A DNA stretch of 5,561 nucleotides from a bacterium CG2_30_54_10 (GTDB lineage: Bacteria; Muiribacteriota; Ozemobacteria; Ozemobacterales; Ozemobacteraceae), in assembly GCA_001872985.1 (NCBI GenBank), contig MNYA01000012.1, positions 5,202-10,762 of the forward strand, in the 5' to 3' direction. Of the stretch, positions 1-5,552 are shown one piece after another (position 1 is the stretch's first letter; each line of letters starts with the position of its first letter). Below the pieces are notes generated by a model. It was not told the origin of the DNA. It saw nothing but the letters and a program-made list of their open reading frames with translations, and ran no database searches. The translations under genes were made by a program, and so were the position numbers.

Positions 1-296
1 GAAAGTTGCTTGAACAGAAGGTTGCCGACACCGAGCGAGTAACTGCGGGCACGCTCCTGATCGAGCATGTCGGTAAAAACTTCTTCAGCAAAACCTCCAT
101 TGACGAGGCGGGTCTTGTTGACGGTTTTTCGCATTTCCTTCATCATCTGGAAAACGAAGATCGATTCAAAATCATTGCAGGCTGCCTCGAGCTTCGAGAG
201 TTCCCGTTTTTTGCTTTCGGGAAGATTTTCGAATCCGCGAATCGAACGCTGATTGCCCAGGCTGAGCGTCGGAACGGCAGAGGGAGCTATTCGCAT
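1..296 (-). CDS. flgJ: FlgJ-type flagellar rod-binding protein, 5' part (C terminus beyond window)
   Basis: The visible 98 residues match the N-terminal rod-binding domain of FlgJ, which acts in the periplasm as a scaffold or cap for assembly of the flagellar rod. After a variable start (MRIAPSAVPTLSLGNQRS), residues about 35-80 carry the family core: KLEAACNDFESIFVFQMMKE, then MRKTVNKTRLVNGGFAEEVF, then TDMLDQE. The readable part ends GVGNLLFKQLS, which resembles the end of short FlgJ proteins made of this domain alone. Enteric FlgJ has a C-terminal muramidase domain; whether one follows here cannot be seen. ATG at 296 is the first possible start, because an in-frame TAA lies at 303-305. No Shine-Dalgarno sequence precedes it: the upstream DNA is a 16-bp tandem repeat and the ATG sits in its last copy. 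No signal peptide is visible, as is usual for FlgJ. It lies 54 nt after the TPR gene and probably shares its promoter. Confidence 0.9.
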   Translation of the reverse strand, partial: MRIAPSAVPTLSLGNQRSIRGFENLPESKKRELSKLEAACNDFESIFVFQMMKEMRKTVNKTRLVNGGFAEEVFTDMLDQERARSYSLGVGNLLFKQL

Positions 297-354
297 ATTC
301 GCTTAATTGCTTATTCGCTTAATTGCTTTTTCGCTTAATTGCTTTTTCGCTTAA
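291..354 (-). repeat. 16-bp tandem repeat, four copies, spanning the tpr-flgJ junction
   Basis: Read on the minus strand, 354-339 and 338-323 are both TTAAGCGAAAAAGCAA. The copy at 322-307 is TTAAGCGAATAAGCAA, with one change, and the copy at 306-291 is TTAAGCGAATATGCGA, with two further changes. The first copy contains the TAA stop of the TPR gene (353-351) and the last contains the ATG of flgJ (296-294). The array therefore makes up the entire intergenic sequence and provides both flanking signals. The unit is not a multiple of three and there are no spacers, so it is neither a coding repeat nor a CRISPR array. Confidence 0.95.
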
Positions 355-1190
355 TAGAGCTGCTTTTGCAAAGCCAGGAATCTTTCATCATGCGGCTTTT
401 GGGCGAGAGCCTTTTCGAGGTTGGTGCGTGCGGCTTTTTTGTCTCCAAGGCTGGTTTGAGCCTCAGCAAGCGCGAAAAAAGCATCAGCATCGCTGTAGGA
501 CATCCCGAAGCTGAAATGGAAATCGACCGCCTCGGTGTCGTACTCTATTGCTTTTGAGAGGAATTCTACCGCTCGATCGAATTTTTGCATGAAAAAATAA
601 CTCCGCCCTATGAAATAATGGCCCTCGGCGAAGCGATCCTTTCTTTCGATCAAGCCGGAAAAATGCTCTATGATTTTTTCGAACTGCTGATTTGCGTCTG
701 ATTTCTGGTCAAGCTTGAGGTATGCCTGACCAAGGGTGAATCTAGCCATGATGTCGACGGGATCTTTTACCAAGGCCCGTTTTAGATTTTCGGTTGCTTC
801 GCCATACATGGCCATCTTGAGGAACACGAACCCGATCTTACCGTAGATTTCGTAATGCTTCGGATTGATGCTCAACGCTTTCTGGAGCTCATAAAGCGCC
901 TCGGAATATCGGCCGGCCTGAGCGTACGAACAACCAAGATCGAAGTGGGAGTTTTCAATCTCAGGTTTAAGTTCGCAGGATTTCTTGAACATATCAATCG
1001 CATTGAGTAACCTTCCTTTTTTGAGAAGAAAATCGCCCAATTTGTTGAACGCCTCAGCAAATTCAGGGTCAAGCGAAACAGCCTTTTCCATTTCAGAAAT
1101 GGCCTCGGGAAGCTTCCCGCGCATATCGAAAGAAAGGCCTCGGTCGAAATGCTGATTGGCGAGATCGCGGTCTTCGAGTGAAACTGGCAT
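351..1190 (-). CDS. Tetratricopeptide-repeat protein, 279 aa, function unknown
   Basis: The protein is built almost entirely of 34-residue TPR units, at about residues 11-44, 45-78, 79-112, 113-146, 147-180, 188-221 and 236-269. The typical signature is visible, for example AEAFNKLGDFLLKKGRLLNA and YSEALYELQKALSINP, with the usual small residues at positions 8, 20 and 27 and P near 32. TPRs form helical scaffolds for protein-protein contact; no enzymatic domain is present. No signal peptide or membrane segment is seen, so a cytoplasmic location is likely. ATG at 1190 is chosen because AGGAGG lies upstream and a strong promoter ends around 1246; an open frame reaching 1403 would run through that promoter and a terminator. 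It is followed by flgJ and probably cotranscribed with it, which hints at a flagellar role as chaperone or assembly adaptor. That role is inference from position only. Confidence 0.9.
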   Translation of the reverse strand: MPVSLEDRDLANQHFDRGLSFDMRGKLPEAISEMEKAVSLDPEFAEAFNKLGDFLLKKGRLLNAIDMFKKSCELKPEIENSHFDLGCSYAQAGRYSEALYELQKALSINPKHYEIYGKIGFVFLKMAMYGEATENLKRALVKDPVDIMARFTLGQAYLKLDQKSDANQQFEKIIEHFSGLIERKDRFAEGHYFIGRSYFFMQKFDRAVEFLSKAIEYDTEAVDFHFSFGMSYSDADAFFALAEAQTSLGDKKAARTNLEKALAQKPHDERFLALQKQLY

Positions 1191-1193
1191 CTC

Positions 1194-1214
1194 GGAAGTG
1201 ATCCTCCTGGGATC
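1194..1214 (-). promoter_or_regulatory. Shine-Dalgarno of the TPR gene within two competing small hairpins
   Basis: AGGAGG at 1208-1203 is a full Shine-Dalgarno sequence, but it lies 12 nt from the ATG, longer than the usual 5-9. Two mutually exclusive stems cover it. One is GATCC-CAGGA-GGATC at 1214-1200, a perfect 5-bp stem with AGGA in the loop. The other is GGAGG-ATCA-CTTCC at 1207-1194, five pairs including one G-T, which hides the ribosome site. The site decides the start at 1190. The hairpins are short, and a regulatory meaning is only a possibility. Confidence 0.6.
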
Positions 1215-1245
1215 GGAGAAGGGGGGGAAAATTAAGGGCAAGTTG

Positions 1246-1274
1246 ATATTAGCATACCCTTCTCCAAAGATCAA
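1246..1274 (-). promoter_or_regulatory. Sigma70-type extended -10 promoter for the TPR-flgJ unit
   Basis: On the minus strand the -35 TTGATC (1274-1269) is followed by exactly 17 nt and a -10 TAATAT (1251-1246). The -10 is preceded by TGC, giving an extended -10 (TGCTAATAT). Transcription would start near 1239, leaving a leader of roughly 50 nt with a seven-C tract (1227-1221) before the AGGAGG. It stands about 30 nt after the terminator of the flgI unit, so the TPR gene and flgJ appear to form a transcription unit independent of flgI. Confidence 0.75.
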
Positions 1275-1304
1275 TAGCCTGTGTAACTTTTTTCGTAACT
1301 TCTC

Positions 1305-1330
1305 AAAAAAGGGGGGCACGCGCCCCCCTT
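1305..1330 (-). terminator. Rho-independent terminator ending the SGNH-flgI transcript
   Basis: On the minus strand a perfect 9-bp stem (AAGGGGGGC / GCCCCCCTT, 1330-1322 with 1317-1309) closes a GCGT loop and runs into TTTTTT (1310-1305). The T-run lies only on this strand, so it terminates leftward transcription. It lies about 310 bp after the flgI stop and just before the next promoter. Confidence 0.85.
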
Positions 1331-1331
1331 C

Positions 1332-1357
1332 GCCTCGCGAAGTGAGTTCCGCGAGGC
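1332..1357. repeat. Palindrome GCCTCGCG / CGCGAGGC
   Basis: A perfect 8-bp inverted repeat (1332-1339 with 1350-1357) encloses a 10-base loop. It directly abuts the terminator hairpin and has no T-run of its own. In the transcript it would stack beside the terminator stem. Its paired design beside other palindromes suggests a dispersed palindromic (REP-like) element, but other genomic copies cannot be seen here. Confidence 0.7.
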
Positions 1358-1367
1358 TCATCCCCCG

Positions 1368-1391
1368 CGGTCGGGCGCTTTGCGCCCTCCG
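1368..1391. repeat. Palindrome GGGCGC-TTT-GCGCCC
   Basis: A perfect 6-bp stem (1373-1378 with 1382-1387) has a three-base loop. It extends by three more pairs, CGG (1368-1370) with CCG (1389-1391), across a small internal loop. It is the third of the closely packed hairpins in the flgI 3' region and is REP-like in size and base content. Confidence 0.65.
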
Positions 1392-1415
1392 GTCTGCCTT
1401 CACTCATCACCCGAC

Positions 1416-1453
1416 TTATTGAGATGATACCTTTTTTCGTATCTTTTCAATAA
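1416..1453. repeat. Imperfect 15-bp hairpin with T-rich loop
   Basis: TTATTGAGATGATAC (1416-1430) is complementary at 13 of 15 positions to GTATCTTTTCAATAA (1439-1453), with loop CTTTTTTC. The loop and right arm (1430-1450) recur at 1286-1306, matching at 18 of 21 positions, so the two copies flank the three GC-rich palindromes 144 bp apart. A further related copy of the arm, TTATTGAGAAGATGCC, lies at 1583-1598 and matches 1416-1431 at 14 of 16 positions. This makes a mosaic of direct and inverted copies. Confidence 0.7.
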
Positions 1454-1485
1454 TTCGGGGTCAATCCCATGGTTCCTGGTTGGAT

Positions 1486-1548
1486 AGGTTTCTCCCCTCG
1501 GTCGAAATGACGGCATTGCTTGTCATTCCGAACGAATGAGGGGAACCT
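1486..1548. repeat. Palindromic repeat of the widespread GTCATTCCGA / TCGAAATGAC type
   Basis: The left arm 1486-1511 (AGGTTTCTCCCCTCGGTCGA then AATGAC) is an imperfect reverse complement of the right arm 1522-1548 (GTCATTCCGAACGAATGAGG then GGAACCT), with a 10-base loop GGCATTGCTT. From memory, short sequences of this GTCATTTCGACCGNNGGGAG form occur as dispersed repeats in many bacterial genomes; that could not be checked here. In the remaining 89 bases up to the flgI stop (1549-1637) nothing is seen beyond the repeat arm at 1583-1598. Confidence 0.65.
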
Positions 1549-1637
1549 GCTTTGACGTGAAGAGGCGGCTAATTCACTCTTTTTATTGAGAAGATGCCAG
1601 GGAAACTTGTCTCTGCTCGAATGAACCATGCTTGCAT

Positions 1638-2747
1638 CTACATGATCCGGAGCTCGCCATGGAGCGCCCCTGCTGCTTCAACCGCCTGGAAAATGGCGAT
1701 AATATCTTTGGGTGTGGCCCCGACTGCATTCATGGCACTTACGAGGTCGTCAACAGTCGTTTCGCCCTGAATAGCAATAAGGCTCCCTTTGATCGTTTCC
1801 TGCTTTTGGCCCGGAGTTGCCTGCGCCTGCTTCGTCTTGTTTCCACCCACCTCAATGCGGAGCCCGCCTTGCGAGATGACCACCTTTCCGACGCGAACCT
1901 GATTCCCGACGATGATCGTTCCGGTTCGCTCATTTATGACAACCCGGTTCGGGGCTTCAATGGACAACGGCAGATCTTCAATCCCCGCTGCAAAACTTAC
2001 CGGGTCGTCCCTGAAACTTTCTGGAATCTTGATTTCAAGCGTTCCGGGGTTAACGATGCGAACCCATCCATCGCCATATTTCCGTTCAATCGCCTCTTTT
2101 ACGCTCCGGGAAAGAACCGCATCCTTACCCTGTAAAACAAGAGTGAAAATGCCGCCCTTGCCGAATGTATCTCCAACCTCTCGCTCCTGGATCGCGCCAT
2201 TTGGAACTCGACCGACGGTCAGATGATTCTTCTGCTGTGCCGCGGCTCCGGCGGCCGCTCCTGCGCCAGCCCCGGTTCCGGCCTGAAATCCGCCGATTGA
2301 GATATTTCCCTGGGCAACGGCATAAACCTGGCTGTCGCCTCCCTTCATCAGAACCGGCAGAAGGACTCCTCCCTGAAGGCTTTTTGAGTCACCAATCGAG
2401 CTGACCACTACGTCGAACGATTCTCCCGCTTTTCCGTAGGGCGGGATCATTCCGGTTACCACCACGGCGGCGCAGTTCTTGCTTTGAACCGCGTTTTTGT
2501 CGAGCTCCATTCCCATGTTTTTCAGCATCCCACGCACCATTTCCAGGCTCATCGGAGTTTTATCCCCGGTCCCGTCGAGGCCCGTTACAAGGCCGTAGCC
2601 CAAGATCTGGTATTCGCGGCTTCCCGCCACCCGCGCGATGTCCTTCAATCGTACCTGCGCCTGCGCCAATGCAAAATTAGCGGAAACGATCTGTGAACCG
2701 ATTGCGATCGCAACGATCAGTGCGAGGCTCGTAAAACGAAGAGTCAC
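1638..2747 (-). CDS. flgI: Flagellar P-ring protein FlgI
   Basis: FlgI forms the periplasmic P-ring, the bushing in the peptidoglycan layer around the flagellar rod. Family blocks run the full length: RLKDIARVAGSREYQILGYG with LVTGLDGTGD (33-62), TGMIPPYGKAGESFDVVVSS and IGDSKSLQGG (98-127), VYAVAQGNISIGGF (141-154), GRVPNGAIQEREV (179-191), VVINERTGTIIVGNQVRVGK (269-288), and the terminal DIIAIFQAVEAAGALHGEL. Residues 155-170 are a Gly/Ala-rich linker. With the GTG start at 2747 the product is 369 aa, close to the roughly 365 of enteric FlgI. It then opens with a clean 30-residue signal peptide ending FALAQA, and GGGGGGA (2762-2756) is a plausible ribosome site. An alternative ATG at 2786 overlaps the upstream stop as ATGA (382 aa), but it has no Shine-Dalgarno sequence and gives an unusually long N-region. 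It is probably cotranscribed with the SGNH-TPR gene. flgJ does not follow directly. Confidence 0.95.
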   Translation of the reverse strand: MTLRFTSLALIVAIAIGSQIVSANFALAQAQVRLKDIARVAGSREYQILGYGLVTGLDGTGDKTPMSLEMVRGMLKNMGMELDKNAVQSKNCAAVVVTGMIPPYGKAGESFDVVVSSIGDSKSLQGGVLLPVLMKGGDSQVYAVAQGNISIGGFQAGTGAGAGAAAGAAAQQKNHLTVGRVPNGAIQEREVGDTFGKGGIFTLVLQGKDAVLSRSVKEAIERKYGDGWVRIVNPGTLEIKIPESFRDDPVSFAAGIEDLPLSIEAPNRVVINERTGTIIVGNQVRVGKVVISQGGLRIEVGGNKTKQAQATPGQKQETIKGSLIAIQGETTVDDLVSAMNAVGATPKDIIAIFQAVEAAGALHGELRIM

Positions 2748-2782
2748 TTTTTGGTTCCCCCCGGGAAGGCTATCGGCCAAAT

Positions 2783-5281
2783 TCATGGAAAAGATAAACC
2801 ATGAAGTTGGGCAATGTTTTCCCGCAGATTTCGGCAAAGGGCCTGGTCGCCGTCTTTCTCCGCAAGTTCGAGGGCGGACTGAGCGGCCTTCCGGGCATCA
2901 TCGGTGCGTCCAACTCCGGCATAAGCCACCGCCAGGATCTGAAGGAGACGAGGTTCTTGCTTTCCCGAAAGTGAAGCCGCCTGCTCGGCCAGCCCGATCG
3001 CATCCTTGGGGTTGCGAATCTTCGGGTTTTCGCTGGTTGCAAGAAGGAATGCCGCCTTCGCAATTGAAGGGATATGCCCGGAATCTATCGACAAGGCAGT
3101 CCGGAAATTCTGCAGGGCTTCGACATCGCGTCCGACTCTTGTCATGGCATTTCCCAATCCGTAAAATCCGTTGACGGACATGGGATCCAGAGTTGTAGCA
3201 GTAGAATAGTGCGACATCGCAGTTCCGGCTTCTCCGGACTTCAAAAATGCGTTTCCGAGGTTGAGGTGTGCCTCGCATGAATCTGAAGCAATGGCCAAAG
3301 CCGCTTGGTATTGGGAGATCGCCTCGCCGGTTTTGCCCGCGGAAAAAAGGATATTCCCCAGGTTCAATCGGGCTTTCAGATGCGATGGGTCATATCTGAG
3401 CGCCTCATTGTATTCTCGGATTGCGTCGGCGTTTTTTCCCGAACGGGAGTAGGCGATCCCAAGGTTGAAATGAGCTCCGGCGAAGTCAGGCGCCAAGCCC
3501 AATGCCTGCCGGAAATCCGCGGTGGCGCTTGCCAAGCGGCCAAGCGCAAGCAAGACCTGACCTCGCTGGTTGAAGGCATCAATGTCGAACGGGTTGAATA
3601 TGATGGCCCGATCGTAGTAAAGAAGACTCTCTTCCGGCTTGTTTACTTTGACGTATAACCGGGCCATGCGCATAAGGAGGTCGGGATTTTCAGGATCCAG
3701 CTCCAGGTTTGCACCGCAGGAAGCAATCAGATTCAACGAGGAACCGCGGAGTGCCTGACGGGTTTCGGCGATCTTTTTTCTGAAAGAATCGAGCGTATCT
3801 GCATTGTTTGATTGGCTGGTGAACGGAGGCTGCTTCATCAATGCAAGGATGTTCTCGTAATTTTTCAGCTCGTCGAAAGGCGTGAAGCCAAGACGCTCGA
3901 GGATTTTTTGTTTGTCCGGTGAAGGAATCGCAGTTTTGCCTGACTGACTTGGAATTCGATTTAGAAAGGTTTTCAGCAGCTTTTGGAAAAGGGCGGTGGC
4001 AACGAGGTAATGGCCGTCAAGGGTCAGGTGGACGTGGTCGTAGACAAGGTTCTTTCCAGTGATTTTTCCGGGGGAATTCCGGGAGAAAACCTTCTCGAGG
4101 TTCAGAAGGGAGGTTTCCGGGGCGGGGCCGGTATTCCTGCAGGCCGATGCCAGCGCCGAATTGAAATCTCCGATAGCCCGGAAGCACAAAGCATCATTGT
4201 CACGAGCCTTCGTGAAAGCACGGCGAGCTTCATCCGTCTTCCCGAGGGAAAAAAGGCATTTTCCTAGCCGATACCAGCTCTCGGCGTGGTTGGGGTCGAT
4301 TGAAAGCGCCTTATTGAGATCTTCCGCCGCCTCGGAAAAATTTCCGGCCTCTTGTTTTTTCGTTCCCGAGCGGAAAAAGGTCTCAAAGCGCGAAACTTCT
4401 TCGGATGTGAGTCCAGAGCGGTTTCTTGAGGCAAACGGCGGGCAGTCGGCAAGATTGGAAGGAACCTGACAAACGATCACCCCCGCGCCGGATTCCCTTG
4501 CGTTGTTGATGATCTCTTCCACGTTTGTCTGAAAATTTGAGATGCAGGTCTTCAAGCGTGGATCCTGAGGTTGGATGAGGTTCTGGATGAACCGTTCATG
4601 GCCTCTCGGGGCGGCCGGGGCGGCCGGGGCGGCGTGGGCTGTACCCAACCCGAGCGTCTCGGCTGTTGACCGGGCAAACTGTGAGATTCGAAGCCCGGAA
4701 AACCAAAGGTTGGTTCGAATGGCCGCCCGTGAGAGCATTGGACCTGATACCGTTTGGGGGCCAAATGGGCCCACAACCTCATCATGGCCGGCGTATAAGA
4801 TGACGAGGTCCGGTTGGTAGCGACCGATTTGTGCAGAAAATTCCTTCAGTGCCCAACTGTTGATTCCCGAAATGCCGGTGTTGATTATTTCGAAACGTGT
4901 TTCCGGAAACGAGATTTCAAGCATCTCCCGAAGCATCCGGCTGAAGGAGAAATCCACTAGAAACTCTCCACGAGAGGTCGATTCCCCGAGAACGAAAACG
5001 CGGAAAACCCCGATTCCCTTCTTTGCGGAGAACTGCTCCGGTAGAGGTTTTGAATCCATATCTGGAGAGAAATACTGCCATCCCGCCCGACAATTTATCA
5101 CCATCCGCTCATCATTTCCGTTATGCCGGGAAAGGAACAGGTTCGTGGTGAATCCGTATCCGAGCAGGCGCAATCCGCCCTCCAGAAGTGCGAGGAACAG
5201 CGCGGGTAACACCACGACCTTCAAAAAAAGCCGAAAAACCCTGCGCCCGGATAACCAATGAGCAGAACTCGTTTTTTCCAT
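2783..5281 (-). CDS. Membrane-anchored SGNH/GDSL hydrolase-like protein with inserted and C-terminal TPRs, 832 aa
   Basis: An N-terminal signal anchor (basic residues 13-17, hydrophobic about 18-40) should place the rest in the periplasm. Residues about 92-432 form an SGNH hydrolase fold. Block I is VFVLGESTS, with presumed nucleophile S101. Block II is IINTGISGINSW, with G136/G139. Block III is LYAGHDE (163-168), and block V is DHVHLTLDGH, with D415 and H418 as the acid/base pair. Family members act as esterases or carbohydrate O-acyl transfer/removal enzymes; the substrate here is unknown. In block III the usual oxyanion Asn is Asp (D167). A TPR pair (about 296-362) is inserted between blocks III and V. 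After a linker (about 440-495), seven to eight TPRs run from about 534 to 810. An Ala/Pro linker (216-225) comes from a 9-bp repeat. AGGAAG (5296-5291) lies 9 nt before the ATG. flgI follows closely, so a role in the cell wall around the flagellum is possible but unproven. Confidence 0.88.
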   Translation of the reverse strand: MEKTSSAHWLSGRRVFRLFLKVVVLPALFLALLEGGLRLLGYGFTTNLFLSRHNGNDERMVINCRAGWQYFSPDMDSKPLPEQFSAKKGIGVFRVFVLGESTSRGEFLVDFSFSRMLREMLEISFPETRFEIINTGISGINSWALKEFSAQIGRYQPDLVILYAGHDEVVGPFGPQTVSGPMLSRAAIRTNLWFSGLRISQFARSTAETLGLGTAHAAPAAPAAPRGHERFIQNLIQPQDPRLKTCISNFQTNVEEIINNARESGAGVIVCQVPSNLADCPPFASRNRSGLTSEEVSRFETFFRSGTKKQEAGNFSEAAEDLNKALSIDPNHAESWYRLGKCLFSLGKTDEARRAFTKARDNDALCFRAIGDFNSALASACRNTGPAPETSLLNLEKVFSRNSPGKITGKNLVYDHVHLTLDGHYLVATALFQKLLKTFLNRIPSQSGKTAIPSPDKQKILERLGFTPFDELKNYENILALMKQPPFTSQSNNADTLDSFRKKIAETRQALRGSSLNLIASCGANLELDPENPDLLMRMARLYVKVNKPEESLLYYDRAIIFNPFDIDAFNQRGQVLLALGRLASATADFRQALGLAPDFAGAHFNLGIAYSRSGKNADAIREYNEALRYDPSHLKARLNLGNILFSAGKTGEAISQYQAALAIASDSCEAHLNLGNAFLKSGEAGTAMSHYSTATTLDPMSVNGFYGLGNAMTRVGRDVEALQNFRTALSIDSGHIPSIAKAAFLLATSENPKIRNPKDAIGLAEQAASLSGKQEPRLLQILAVAYAGVGRTDDARKAAQSALELAEKDGDQALCRNLRENIAQLHGLSFP
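4608..4634. repeat. 9-bp in-frame tandem repeat, three copies
   Basis: On the plus strand GGGGCGGCC occurs twice and then GGGGCGGCG, back to back. Read in the minus-strand gene it encodes the repeated AAP tripeptide of the linker after block III of the SGNH domain. Copy-number change would keep the frame and only vary the linker length. Confidence 0.85.
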
Positions 5282-5385
5282 CGAACTGTTCTTCCTAAAT
5301 GAAAAGTTTTATCGATAGCCCCTTATTGACTAACCACAGCTTCCACCAATTAACACTGAAACTGTCGCAACCATAATTAAAAATG

Positions 5386-5413
5386 ATGGTACGCTTCGCT
5401 GCCAATATGTCAA
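5386..5413 (-). promoter_or_regulatory. Sigma70-type promoter for the SGNH-TPR/flgI unit
   Basis: On the minus strand a perfect -35 TTGACA (5413-5408) is followed by 16 nt and TACCAT (5391-5386), which matches TATAAT at four of six positions. The next bases are AT-rich. Transcription would start near 5379, giving a leader of about 98 nt. A better -10 is not seen in this 280-nt gap. No sigma28 or sigma54 type promoter was recognised, so flagellar-class control is not evident. Confidence 0.6.
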
Positions 5414-5523
5414 CAGCACTTCGAAATTTACAAAGGCACAGGGTTCGCAGAGCCCGTGACTGCCAAACTTCACTAAATTCATGTTTCAATGCCTGCTTTG
5501 AAATGTTCTGTCGGAATCCAGCG

Positions 5524-5552
5524 AAAAAGTGGCAGCGGCTTCCAGCCGCTGC
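5524..5552 (-). terminator. GC-rich hairpin plus T-run at the right edge, probable terminator of an upstream minus-strand gene
   Basis: On the minus strand GCAGCGGCT-GGA-AGCCGCTGC (5552-5532) is a perfect 9-bp stem with a three-base loop. It is followed after CAC by TTTTT (5528-5524). This would end leftward transcription coming from beyond the window and isolate the promoter at 5386-5413. The sequence continues GACGCGGCA to the edge, which looks like the start of a second palindrome, so it may be part of a dispersed palindromic repeat instead of, or as well as, a terminator. Confidence 0.55.

Noticed and set aside
6..338. Plus-strand open frame at the left edge
   Set aside because: It is antisense to the clear FlgJ rod-binding domain and runs into the tandem repeat.
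291..354. CRISPR array
   Set aside because: The repeats are 16 bp and directly adjacent with no spacers.
1191..1403. 71-codon N-terminal extension of the TPR gene in the same frame
   Set aside because: It would be translated across the terminator, the -35/-10 promoter and the Shine-Dalgarno sequence, has no TPR character, and the start at 1190 has AGGAGG upstream.
1447..1629. 60-codon minus-strand open frame after flgI
   Set aside because: It consists largely of the palindromic repeat at 1486-1548 read through; there is no ribosome site and no recognisable protein.
1632..2135. Long plus-strand open frame (167 codons) opposite flgI, and similar ones at 2638..3174, 4059..4469 and 4860..5261
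   Set aside because: These lie opposite strongly supported minus-strand genes and have compositions expected of antisense reading; none shows domains or ribosome sites.
2748..2837. TTG-started extension of flgI into the upstream gene
   Set aside because: It overlaps the SGNH-TPR coding end by about 50 nt, places a polar 30-residue stretch before the signal peptide, and makes the protein longer than usual FlgI.
5437..5458. Possible operator-like hairpin CACGGG / CCC(T)GTG upstream of the SGNH-TPR promoter
   Set aside because: The stem is short and needs a bulge; without a matching regulator or other copies it cannot be supported as a site.
5295..5489. 64-codon minus-strand open frame upstream of the SGNH-TPR gene
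   Set aside because: It contains the TTGACA/TACCAT promoter, has no Shine-Dalgarno sequence and no family features.
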